Of a stretch of 28,429 nt of DNA, positions 1-6,252 are shown in pieces. Numbering within the stretch: the stretch's first letter is position 1; each line of letters opens with the position of its first letter. This DNA is from Oscillospiraceae bacterium (lineage in GTDB: Bacteria; Bacillota_A; Clostridia; Oscillospirales; Oscillospiraceae): contig JAFUCD010000018.1 of assembly GCA_017459865.1 (NCBI GenBank), positions 1-28,429 on the forward strand, in the 5' to 3' direction. Below the pieces are notes generated by a model. That model worked only from the letters and a program-made list of their open reading frames with translations, did no database searches and had not been told where the DNA came from. A program made the position numbers and the translations under genes.

Positions 1-61
1 CTCTTTGCTGCGTCTCTCGTCATCATCCCGCATCACCCCGCAGCTCTATTTTACCATATGG

Positions 62-103
62 CAAAGCCCCATGCACACCTTTTTCTGTGTGCATGGGACT
101 TTG
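62..103. repeat. Long hairpin (inverted repeat)
   Basis: The arms CAAAG-CCCATGCACAC and GTGTGCATGGG-CTTTG pair around a short T-rich loop, with one mismatched position. It lies downstream of the minus-strand orphan genes and could end their transcription, but no clean T-run follows on either strand, so its role is open. Confidence 0.6.
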
Positions 104-115
104 TCTACAGTCTGA

Positions 116-138
116 GGTGTCGACACTTTGTCGACACC
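116..138. repeat. Perfect 10-bp inverted repeat
   Basis: GGTGTCGACA and TGTCGACACC are separated by three bases. It sits between the hairpin at 62-103 and the repeat at 143-171, so the first 171 bases contain three consecutive hairpins and no convincing gene. It could be a protein-binding operator or RNA structure. Confidence 0.55.
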
Positions 139-142
139 TTGG

Positions 143-171
143 GCACGGCAATTCTATCAGAATTACCGTGC
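143..171. repeat. Array repeat R1 (hairpin, downstream of the broken DUF4304 gene)
   Basis: GCACGG-AATTC pairs with GAATT-CCGTGC around a TATCA loop. The core CGGCAATTCTATCA recurs at 2011-2043 and, diverged, at 1222-1257, and a half copy lies near 671-686. R1 lies just past the 3' end of the minus-strand gene at 192-614. Confidence 0.7.
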
Positions 172-191
172 TGATATGGATTTGGCAGAGC

Positions 192-614
192 TTATTTGCT
201 GTTCTGATATCGTTCAAAAAAAGGAATAATGCTTTCAGTCGTCAAATTACGCATCTCACAGTATAACTGTTCAATATTCGTCGCCTCGGTCACATCCCAC
301 CATTTGTCGCAGGGATACTTTTCTGTCCACGAGGCAGGGCGTTTCCGTATGGGGCATTCCCACACTTTCAGCTTTGGTGAGATCGGCTTTTTCCCATATT
401 CGACCAGTACACCAAGGTTGATGGTAAAGCTGATGCAGTCTTTCGTGCCGAAGGCGCTCCGCTGAAAATTCACGATCTTAGCGATCTTGGGCGAAGCGGT
501 TTCATCGATCCATCTGAGTGTAAAACCGTCCTTTTTGAAAGGAAGACCCTGCTCTTTCAGAAGGAGATGCACGTTTTACACTATGGCTTTGTAATAGTCC
601 AATGCCTCCGCCAC
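192..614 (-). pseudogene. DUF4304-like gene interrupted by a premature stop
   Basis: The main reading frame (positions 572 down to 192, 126 codons from a GTG) has the look of DUF4304 proteins: an N-terminal helix, an INFQ-type strand, FTINLGV, and a WW pair near the C-terminus. That fragment has no good ribosome site. A strong site (GGGAGG, 623-628) lies 8 nt before a GTG at 614-612. Reading from there gives about 11 sensible codons, then TAA at 578-576, then the main frame without any shift. The simplest reading is one gene, about 140 codons, broken by a sense-to-stop change. DUF4304 proteins are uncharacterised; some occur near toxin/immunity loci, but nothing here proves such a role. Restart at the internal GTG (572-570) could still give a shortened protein. 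Family call moderate, nonsense reading fairly sure. Confidence 0.6.
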
Positions 615-670
615 AAAGGATTCCTCCCAAAATCTTTACTTGACAATACCATGATCGCGTTTGTTTATCA

Positions 671-686
671 ATAGAAATTACCGTGC
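671..686. repeat. Array repeat R4 (half copy)
   Basis: ATAGAAATTACCGTGC closely matches the right half of R1 (CTATCAGAATTACCGTGC). Only one arm is recognisable. It lies between two minus-strand orphan genes, where the spacing of the other copies predicts one. Confidence 0.4.
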
Positions 687-756
687 AATTTTGAAAAAGG
701 ACGACTGTTTTGCTACAATGTGCAAACGGAAAAGGGGGGCAAAGCGGACTCCTTGC

Positions 757-1170
757 TCAATATGTATAGCGCACGAAACCCTCGCCCCAATAAGTCCGTC
801 CGACAGTCCAGCGCTGCACTGCCCATTCAGTTCGGTGATGCTGAGCTTTCATTTGTGCAAGGACAGCGCTTGCTTGAGATTCGGAGACAAGACAAGGGCT
901 TTCGACGATGTCCACTTCGTCGAGATCCTCATTTAAGTTCCAGCCAACGACAATGAATACTTCTCCGCTTTCTCCAACTTGCTGACCGGATATATCTCTT
1001 TTAGTAATCTCAAATGAGCAGGGATGATCACAAAAGCCCTTAACATGAGCGAGGTAGAAGTCGGCAACCTCTTCCGCCTCTTTTCGTGAACGGAAAAACC
1101 CAATCGAAAAGCTTTCGCGATATGTGTCATTAGACACTTCCAGATCGGTAATCGTGAGTTGGTATAGCAT
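757..1170 (-). CDS. Hypothetical protein, 137 aa
   Basis: Start chosen at the ATG at 1170 because GAGGAG lies 7 nt upstream; the frame is open a little further 5' without a ribosome site. The protein is acidic and soluble, with no signal peptide or membrane segment. It opens with a strand-like MLYQLTITDLE, then a helix rich in R, K and E (RSRKEAEEVADFYL), strands around residues 60-80 containing VFIVVGWN, and an aromatic C-terminus with two Trp and several Tyr. I do not recognise a family. The size, composition and position in a row of unrelated small genes separated by repeats resemble orphan immunity-type or accessory cassette genes, which is inference. It lies between repeats R4 and R3 and is less GC-rich than the flanking housekeeping genes. 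Confidence 0.6.
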   Translation of the reverse strand: MLYQLTITDLEVSNDTYRESFSIGFFRSRKEAEEVADFYLAHVKGFCDHPCSFEITKRDISGQQVGESGEVFIVVGWNLNEDLDEVDIVESPCLVSESQASAVLAQMKAQHHRTEWAVQRWTVGRTYWGEGFVRYTY

Positions 1171-1221
1171 ATCGAATCTCCTCGAGATAACACATAGCAG
1201 CAAAATACTACCACAAAAAAT

Positions 1222-1257
1222 AAGAACGGCAACTCTATCAGCGTTTTGATAGAATGC
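1222..1257. repeat. Array repeat R3 (diverged hairpin)
   Basis: AAGAACGGCAACTCTATCA begins like R2 (AAGAACGGCAATTCTATCA) with one change. It then closes with its own arm, TGATAGA-GCC, so the hairpin is kept although the right half differs from R1 and R2. On the minus strand the hairpin is followed by CGTTCTTATTTTTTG, so it can act as a terminator for the gene at 1346-1939. Confidence 0.6.
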
Positions 1258-1258
1258 C

Positions 1259-1324
1259 CCCTAAGCTATAAGGGGGTGCACTTTATTGCACAAGGGGGTG
1301 CATTATTCTCCTTAGGGGGGTGCA
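1259..1324. repeat. Three 22-bp iterons ending in GGGGGTGCA
   Basis: GGGGGTGCA occurs at 1272-1280, 1294-1302 and 1316-1324, exactly 22 bp apart. The 13 bases before each copy are AT-rich and partly alike (TTATT, AA/TAG before the G-run). A fourth, inverted half site (GCCCCCT, 1255-1262) faces the first copy and makes a local palindrome. A 22-bp period places the sites on one face of the helix, as in protein-binding iterons. The array lies between the 3' end of the gene at 1346-1939 and repeat R3. Confidence 0.7.
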
Positions 1325-1345
1325 AAATGAACGATACGGGTATTT

Positions 1346-1939
1346 TTATAGCTTGTCTATCTTGGAGATCGCCTCTCGGCATACCGCTGTAATGGTGTTG
1401 AACACCTCTTCCACGCTGACGAAATCCTTCATATTTAGCACCAATTCAGTAGGTGTATCAGTCTCTTCATCGACTATGATCGAGATTTTCTCCTCTGACA
1501 GATCGATCATGATCTCATGCTGTTTTTTGCAGAATCCAAGAGAAATTATGTTATTATAGTCATCGGCACAGGTCAACTTCCATGAATGGAAGAATATGTT
1601 TTGTGTAAACCCTTCAAGCTGGTTGAATTCATATTCATCAAATATTTCTTTAAACAGAGGATCCGTAATTTCCAGTCGGACTGAATTACGCGCTGATGCT
1701 CTCAGAACTTCTTTTTCCTTCATTTTTTTATGCAAAATCAGAAAACCGCAGCCGCACCAAATAAAAATCGCAATCAAAGATATCCAAAATACTACAGAGG
1801 TCATATCAAGGACTTTTAGTCCGACGACAAACGGGACGGCGAGGATACAAATACCGACTACAAAGATCTTCGCAAAACGCGTTACTGACTTTGGCCATTT
1901 CAGATATTCAGTTCTTTCGGGATCCTTTTTACCGCCCAT
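1346..1939 (-). CDS. Hypothetical membrane protein, two transmembrane segments, 197 aa
   Basis: Start at the ATG at 1939, preceded by GGAGG with 7 nt spacing. Residues 1-20 are charged (KKDPERTEYLKWPKS). Two hydrophobic helices follow at about 26-42 and 47-68 (FVVGICILAVPFVVG; VVFWISLIAIFIWCGCGFLIL). A KKMKEKE stretch then leads to a soluble region of about 120 residues, acidic and mixed alpha/beta, ending in a helix. That fits a small inner-membrane protein with a cytoplasmic C-terminal domain. I do not recognise the soluble domain. No neighbour suggests a function; it is the gene closest to the tRNA-Ser in the gene-repeat array and is flanked by repeats R2 and R3. Confidence 0.65.
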   Translation of the reverse strand: MGGKKDPERTEYLKWPKSVTRFAKIFVVGICILAVPFVVGLKVLDMTSVVFWISLIAIFIWCGCGFLILHKKMKEKEVLRASARNSVRLEITDPLFKEIFDEYEFNQLEGFTQNIFFHSWKLTCADDYNNIISLGFCKKQHEIMIDLSEEKISIIVDEETDTPTELVLNMKDFVSVEEVFNTITAVCREAISKIDKL

Positions 1940-2010
1940 CTTCCTGCCTCCTTTGTAACTTATAGATCCATTATACTGCAAACCGGAAAGTGTGTACAAC
2001 ATAAAAAGAA

Positions 2011-2043
2011 AAGAACGGCAATTCTATCAAAATTACCGTTCTT
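2011..2043 (-). terminator. Array repeat R2, terminator of tRNA-Ser
   Basis: AAGAACGG-AATT and AATT-CCGTTCTT pair around CTATCA. Read on the minus strand it begins three bases after the tRNA CCA end and is followed by a T-rich tract, so it is the intrinsic terminator of the tRNA. It is also the best-formed copy, with R1, of the repeat that recurs through the accessory stretch. Confidence 0.75.
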
Positions 2044-2046
2044 TTT

Positions 2047-2139
2047 TGGCGGAGAAGGAGGGATTCGAACCCTCGATACCCTTTTGGGGTATACACGATT
2101 TCCAATCGTGCGCGCTCGGCCGGACTACGCGACTTCTCC
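2047..2139 (-). tRNA. tRNA-Ser (anticodon GGA)
   Basis: The acceptor arms GGAGAAG (2139-2133) and CTTCTCC (2057-2051) pair over 7 bp, followed by a discriminator G and an encoded CCA (2049-2047). The anticodon stem CACGA/TCGTG holds the loop TTGGAAA, giving GGA, which reads UCC and UCU. The long variable arm (ACCCC AAAA GGGGT) is diagnostic of class II tRNA, and GGTTCGAATCC is a standard T arm. Its own promoter lies at 2182-2210. Confidence 0.97.
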
Positions 2140-2181
2140 ACGGCTGATCGTAACAAACGTTTTTCAGTTGTCAGCTTGCAT

Positions 2182-2210
2182 ATTATAATAGATAACCGCG
2201 GGAAAGTCAA
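2182..2210 (-). promoter_or_regulatory. Promoter of tRNA-Ser
   Basis: Minus strand TTGACT (2210-2205), a 17-bp spacer, then TATAAT (2187-2182). Transcription should start near 2175, about 36 nt before the mature tRNA. Confidence 0.85.
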
Positions 2211-2256
2211 GCGCGAATTTTCTTTTTTCGGCCGATTTCAGAAAAAGACGTTGCCG

Positions 2257-2754
2257 TCAGCCGAGTACAGCGCAGAGGATCTCCCACAGGGCCTCACATT
2301 GCGCGTCGAGAAGCTCCGCCAGCTCTGCGTACAGCGTCTGCAGGAGCGGCTCGTCTGTCTCGTCGGCGAAGCGCCGCGCGTGCGCCGCCTGATTGCGGCT
2401 CGTCTGCCAGAGACAGCGCAGGCACGCCGCGCTCTCGTGCCGCACCGTGCAGCTCGCGCCGGGCGTGTGGCGCTCCGCCGTGAGCAGATAATATGCGCCC
2501 TGCAGTTGCCGCGCCATGAGACTGCGCTCACAGGCCAGCGCGCGCAGCCGCGCGGCACAGCGTGGCTCGCGGCGGGCAAGCACGCACAGGACCTTCGCTG
2601 CCGCCGACGTCTGGTCGATCAGCGAGCGCAGCGCTTCGGCGTCATCGGGCGCGGGGCACGGGGCGGTCTGCGCTGCCGCGCTCTCGGGCTGCACGCGCGC
2701 CCAGACCGCGTCGAACCGCGAGAGCGCCAGACGGTCTTGTTCATTCATGTTCAT
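2257..2754 (-). CDS. Degenerate ferritin-like protein, about 165 aa
   Basis: The protein is nearly all alpha-helical and rich in Ala, Arg, Leu and Cys. After a short N-terminus (LSRFDAVWARV) there are helices that fit a four-helix, rubrerythrin-like arrangement: LRSLIDQTSAAAKVLCVLAR, RLRALACERSLMARQLQGAYYLLTAE, then a mirrored second half, CLRCLWQTSRNQAAHARRF and LLQTLYAELAELLDAQCEALWEI. Related clostridial proteins of this layout carry Glu and ExxH metal ligands in these helices. Here most of those positions hold other residues, so iron binding seems lost. The start is an ATG at 2754 or 2748; the ribosome site is weak. It is transcribed divergently from rsmE. The fold assignment is my recollection of the pattern and not certain; the existence of the gene is likely. 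Confidence 0.55.
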   Translation of the reverse strand: MNMNEQDRLALSRFDAVWARVQPESAAAQTAPCPAPDDAEALRSLIDQTSAAAKVLCVLARREPRCAARLRALACERSLMARQLQGAYYLLTAERHTPGASCTVRHESAACLRCLWQTSRNQAAHARRFADETDEPLLQTLYAELAELLDAQCEALWEILCAVLG

Positions 2755-2780
2755 CACCCCGCGCTATCCTATGTCCGCAC

Positions 2781-2809
2781 TTGCAAATCCGTGCGCGTTA
2801 TGCCATAAT
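2781..2809 (+). promoter_or_regulatory. Promoter of rsmE
   Basis: TTGCAA (2781-2786), a 17-bp spacer, CATAAT (2804-2809) with a TG one base upstream (extended -10). Predicted start near 2816, 27 nt before the rsmE ATG. Confidence 0.65.
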
Positions 2810-2842
2810 GTCAGCAAGCGAAAACACACGGGAGGGGAAGTT

Positions 2843-3571
2843 ATGACACGGTTTTTCATGGCAGGGACGAATCTCGGCGGCGGCACGGCGATCATTCGCG
2901 GGCGCGACGCGGAGCACGTGCGCGTGCTGCGGCTCAAGCCCGGCGAGGACATCGTGATCTGCGACGGCGAGGGCACGGACTACTATTGCCGCATGGTGCG
3001 CGTCGGCGACGGAGAGAGCGAGGCGGAGATCCTGCGCACAGCGCCGTCGAAGGCGGAGCCGACCGTGCGCACGACGATCCTCGCGGGACTGCCGAAGGGC
3101 GAGCGCGCGGATTTCCTCGTGCAGAAATGCACCGAGGCGGGCGCGGCGGAGATCGTGTTTTTCTCCTGCACGCGCTGCGTCGCCAAGGCGCAGAACATCG
3201 AAAATAAGCTCCAGCGCTGGAACCGCATCGCCGAGGAGGCTGCCAAGCAGTCCGGCCGCGGCGTGATCCCGAAGGTGTCGTATCTGAGCGACTACGGCGA
3301 GGTGCTCAACCGCGCCGTGCACACGGACATGGGTCTGTTTCTGTATGAGACCGGCGACCGCGTGCCGCTGCGCGCCGCGATCGAGTCCAAGCCCGGCGCG
3401 CGTACCGCCGCGATCATCACCGGCCCCGAGGGCGGCTTTGAGCCGTTCGAGGCCGAGCTTGCGCGCCACGCGGGGCTGAACATCTGCGCGATGGGCCCGC
3501 GCATCCTGCGGTGCGAGACCGCGCCGGTCGTCGCGCTCACGGCGCTGATGTACGCGACGTGGAACCTGTGA
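2843..3571 (+). CDS. rsmE: 16S rRNA (uracil-1498-N3)-methyltransferase RsmE, 242 aa
   Basis: RsmE methylates N3 of U1498 of 16S rRNA in the assembled 30S subunit, using SAM. The start is the ATG at 2843, with GGGAGGGG 6-8 nt upstream; the frame runs much further 5' but without family similarity. The N-terminal PUA-like part contains AEHVRVLRLKPGE (about residues 23-35). The C-terminal SPOUT domain has the expected knot motifs: GPEGGF (194-199) and MGPRILRCETA (about 217-227), where the family usually has LG-RILR-ETA. Length is normal. It is a single-gene unit with its own promoter and terminator; the common partner prmA is not here. Identification is secure. Confidence 0.95.
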   Translation: MTRFFMAGTNLGGGTAIIRGRDAEHVRVLRLKPGEDIVICDGEGTDYYCRMVRVGDGESEAEILRTAPSKAEPTVRTTILAGLPKGERADFLVQKCTEAGAAEIVFFSCTRCVAKAQNIENKLQRWNRIAEEAAKQSGRGVIPKVSYLSDYGEVLNRAVHTDMGLFLYETGDRVPLRAAIESKPGARTAAIITGPEGGFEPFEAELARHAGLNICAMGPRILRCETAPVVALTALMYATWNL

Positions 3572-3583
3572 TCCGATGACAAA

Positions 3584-3621
3584 CAACGCCTGCACTTCAT
3601 GATGAGGTGCAGGCGTTTTTT
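3584..3621 (+). terminator. Intrinsic terminator of rsmE
   Basis: AACGCCTGCAC pairs with GTGCAGGCGTT across a short loop and runs into TTTTTT. The last bases overlap the stop of the convergent gene (3620), so it may work for both directions. Confidence 0.85.
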
Positions 3622-5740
3622 ATGTCAGCGCGCGCTCCATCGCGGCATAGACCACGGAGGAGAGCGTGCGGATGCTCCAGATCGATGCGTTTTGCGTCTG
3701 GACGACGAGAATGTAGGTCCCGAAGGGCGCGAAGATGATCGCCGCGTCGTTCTGCACCTCGTTGAGCTCACCGGTCTTGTTCGCGGTGGGCACGCCGCTC
3801 GGCACGCCCGCCGGGAGCTTGTAGGTGACCTGCTGGTCACGCAGAAGCGCGAGCATCTGTGCCGACGCCGCGGGCGAAACATTGGTGCCCTCCACCACGC
3901 GCTGCAGGAACAGTCCTGCCTCCTCGGGCGTGGTCGCGTTCAGATACCGGATCGACCGCCGCCCGGAGTTCGGGTAGCCGTTGCGGTCGCACCACGCGTT
4001 TACCAGCGACATGCCGTACAGGTAGTTCCCGCCGCCGAGCTGCGTGGCGAGATATTTCCACGCGTCGTTGCTGCTCCAGGTGATCATGGCGCGCAGCTGG
4101 CTTTGGATCACGCTCGAGTTTGCCAGCGTCCCGTTTTCCAGCGCCTCGAGCACCGCGCCCATGACATAGAGCTTGATTAGACTCGCCGAGGGCATCTGCG
4201 CCGGGTTGATGCTCACGCGCTCGCCGGAGCGCACATCCAGCACGAAAACGGACCACGTTCCGGCATAGCTCGCGAGCGTGCCGCGGATGGCTGCTTCGAC
4301 CGGCGACAGATCGACGTGCAGCCGCTGCGCGGGATCCACCACACGGGCGAACATCGCCGCGAGCTCCGCGCGGGTGATGCTGCTCTCTCCGTGGAAGGTC
4401 CCGGCGCTGTCGCTGCCGCCGACGATCCCCGCGCGATACAGCAGCAGGATCTCCCGGAAATACATACTATTTCCGGGAACATCGGGGATGCTCGTGGTCT
4501 GCTTCACGGCGAGGAAGGCGTCGGACGGGAGCGTGTGCGCGATGAGATAGGCGACCTCGGCGCGCGTGGCGTTTTGGTCCAGACCCGCCCAGTTGCGCGG
4601 CAGGATGCCGTATTCCCGCCCGAGGGCGAGGAAGGTCTCCGGATCGTATTCCTTCGGCGCGCGGTCCAGTCCGTGATAGAGCTCGTATACGCGCACGGCG
4701 AGGATGACCACCTGCGTGCGTGTGACGGTGTAGTCCGGCGCGTATGTCTGCGCGGCGATGCCCTTCACAAGCCCCATGTGATACAGCATGCCGACGTTCC
4801 GGTCGTAATAGATCCCCTGCGGGATGTCCGTGAACGGGTGTGAGGTCGGCGCGCTTGCCGCGTCGAACGCCGCCATGCCGGTCAGCGGCAGGATGGGGGA
4901 GGAGATGCGCTGCGCGGGGTCGATGAGCCGCGCGAGCAGCGTGATATACTGCGCGCGCGTCACGGGTGCGTCTCCGTCGAGCGTGCCGTATTCGTCTGTC
5001 CCGTTCAGGACACCGGCGTCATAGAGGCACCGGACTTCGTCATACTGCGCGTGCGTCGCATAGAGCCCGGGAATGCGCGGACAGGAGCGGATCGCGCCCA
5101 GCTCCGACGCCGGGAGCGCGCGGTACATCAGATACAGCGCCTGCAGCCGCGTGAGCACGGCGTCACCGCTCCAGCCGCCGGGCATGAGTCCGTATTCTGT
5201 CGCTGCGCGCAGCCAGGGGTCATACCATTCCTCGCCGTCTCTCACCGTCAGCTCCGGAGTCAGACCGTGATACAGCGCGTAGATGCGCACGATCAGCGCC
5301 GCGCATTCTCCGGCGGTCAGCGCGCGGTCCGGCGCGAAGGTCGTCTCCGTCATGCCCTTCACCAGGTCCAGACGGAACAGCAGCGACACCGCCTCGGCAT
5401 ACCAGTCGCCCGCCGCCACGTCCGTGAAGCGCGGGGAAGCCGCGCCTTCTGACGGGAGAAAGGCGTCCATGCCGGGCTCTGTCGGCTCCGGGGGAGGCTC
5501 CGGCGTCTCTGACGGTTCCGGCGCTTCGGTCGGCTCCGGAGATGCGGTCGGTGCTTCCGTCGGCTCGGGCGGCTCGTTTGGCTCGGATGCCTCGCTCGGC
5601 TCCGGCGCTTCCGACTCCGCCGGAGTGGGATCCTCGTCCGGGAGCGATCCGGCGGGTTCGTCCGCGGCGAGCGCACCGCCGGGCAGCAGCGTGACCGCGA
5701 GCGCGAGCAGCAGGAGCCATGATATCAGTCGCTTTTTCAA
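3620..5740 (-). CDS. Exported SLH protein with C-terminal class A beta-lactamase-fold serine hydrolase, 706 aa
   Basis: Start is a TTG (5740) with GGGAGG 8 nt upstream. A signal peptide (MKKRLISWLL to ALAAD) is followed by a linker of about 65 residues of Pro, Glu, Ser and Thr (EPSE/EPTEAPE repeats). Then come two triplets of SLH domains, roughly residues 100-275 and 305-475 (FTDVAAGDWYAEAV, VTRAQY; FTDIPQGIYYDRNV, ITRAELAAMFARV). SLH triplets bind secondary cell-wall polymer. Residues from about 485 form a penicillin-recognising serine hydrolase: S520-L-I-K523 (SxxK), S556-S-N558 (SxN) and K655-T-G657 (KTG), with a TPEEAG region as in class A enzymes. This could be a wall-anchored beta-lactamase, a DD-peptidase-like enzyme, or an inactive binding module; the sequence alone does not decide. 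It is a monocistronic-looking gene between terminators at 3584-3621 and 5813-5852. Confidence 0.88.
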   Translation of the reverse strand: MKKRLISWLLLLALAVTLLPGGALAADEPAGSLPDEDPTPAESEAPEPSEASEPNEPPEPTEAPTASPEPTEAPEPSETPEPPPEPTEPGMDAFLPSEGAASPRFTDVAAGDWYAEAVSLLFRLDLVKGMTETTFAPDRALTAGECAALIVRIYALYHGLTPELTVRDGEEWYDPWLRAATEYGLMPGGWSGDAVLTRLQALYLMYRALPASELGAIRSCPRIPGLYATHAQYDEVRCLYDAGVLNGTDEYGTLDGDAPVTRAQYITLLARLIDPAQRISSPILPLTGMAAFDAASAPTSHPFTDIPQGIYYDRNVGMLYHMGLVKGIAAQTYAPDYTVTRTQVVILAVRVYELYHGLDRAPKEYDPETFLALGREYGILPRNWAGLDQNATRAEVAYLIAHTLPSDAFLAVKQTTSIPDVPGNSMYFREILLLYRAGIVGGSDSAGTFHGESSITRAELAAMFARVVDPAQRLHVDLSPVEAAIRGTLASYAGTWSVFVLDVRSGERVSINPAQMPSASLIKLYVMGAVLEALENGTLANSSVIQSQLRAMITWSSNDAWKYLATQLGGGNYLYGMSLVNAWCDRNGYPNSGRRSIRYLNATTPEEAGLFLQRVVEGTNVSPAASAQMLALLRDQQVTYKLPAGVPSGVPTANKTGELNEVQNDAAIIFAPFGTYILVVQTQNASIWSIRTLSSVVYAAMERALT

Positions 5741-5812
5741 ACAGCATCCCTCCCGAGCGGCAATTGTCTGGTAATTACAGAACGCGTGTCCAACTATTGA
5801 CAGAGTATCTGC

Positions 5813-5852
5813 GAAAAACTTCCATAGAAGACGTTTGTCCTCTATGGAAGTA
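5813..5852 (-). terminator. Terminator of the dnaX-ybaB unit
   Basis: On the minus strand ACTTCCATAGAG pairs with CTTCTATGGAAGT and continues into TTTTTCGC. It lies 17 bases past the ybaB stop. Confidence 0.85.
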
Positions 5853-5868
5853 TCGTTTCAGCGCTTCC

Positions 5869-6219
5869 TCAGAATCCGAAGTTGCCGCCGAGATTCAGAC
5901 CGCCGGCGATCTTGTTCACGGTGGCGTCCGACTCTGCCTCGTACATCCGCAGCGCCTCATTGACCGCCGCGATGACCAGATCCTCCAGCATCTCGATGTC
6001 ATCGGGATCGACGGCGTCGGGATCGATGGTGAGCTTGATCAGCTCCTTGTTGCCGTTGACGACGGCGGTGACAACGCCGCCGCCGGACTTCGCGGTGAAT
6101 TCCTTCTCCTCGAGCTCCTTCTGCGCGCGCAGGAAATCCTGCTGCATCTTCTGTGCCTGCTTCATCATGTTGGCCTGGCTCATACCGCCGTAGCCGCCGC
6201 GAAAACCGCCTTTTGCCAT
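5869..6219 (-). CDS. YbaB/EbfC-family nucleoid-associated protein, 116 aa
   Basis: This is a small DNA-binding protein that acts as a dimer on the nucleoid. The N-terminus is Gly-rich (MAKGGFRGGYGGMS), followed by the family helix NMMKQAQKMQQDFLRAQKELEEKEF. Then come the strands of the central sheet (GGGVVTAVVNGNKELIKLTID, residues about 46-66) and the C-terminal helix LEDLVIAAVNEALRMYEAE. Length matches the family. The ribosome site AGGAGG lies 6 nt before the ATG. It follows dnaX by 33 nt, the usual arrangement; recR, commonly next, is replaced here by a terminator. Confidence 0.95.
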   Translation of the reverse strand: MAKGGFRGGYGGMSQANMMKQAQKMQQDFLRAQKELEEKEFTAKSGGGVVTAVVNGNKELIKLTIDPDAVDPDDIEMLEDLVIAAVNEALRMYEAESDATVNKIAGGLNLGGNFGF

Positions 6220-6252
6220 GGTCGTTTCCTCCTGTAAAGTATCGTTCTGTGT

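Noticed and set aside
23..217. Small minus-strand open frame of 64 codons at the left edge
   Set aside because: It spans all three hairpins, has no ribosome site and reads as low-quality protein.
1259..1324. CRISPR array
   Set aside because: The conserved unit is only nine bases with 13-base gaps, too short for repeats and spacers, and no cas genes are nearby.
143..2043. Integron cassette array with attC sites
   Set aside because: The repeats lack recognisable GTTRRRY-type core sites and no integron integrase is present in the window; I kept only the weaker gene-repeat array interpretation.
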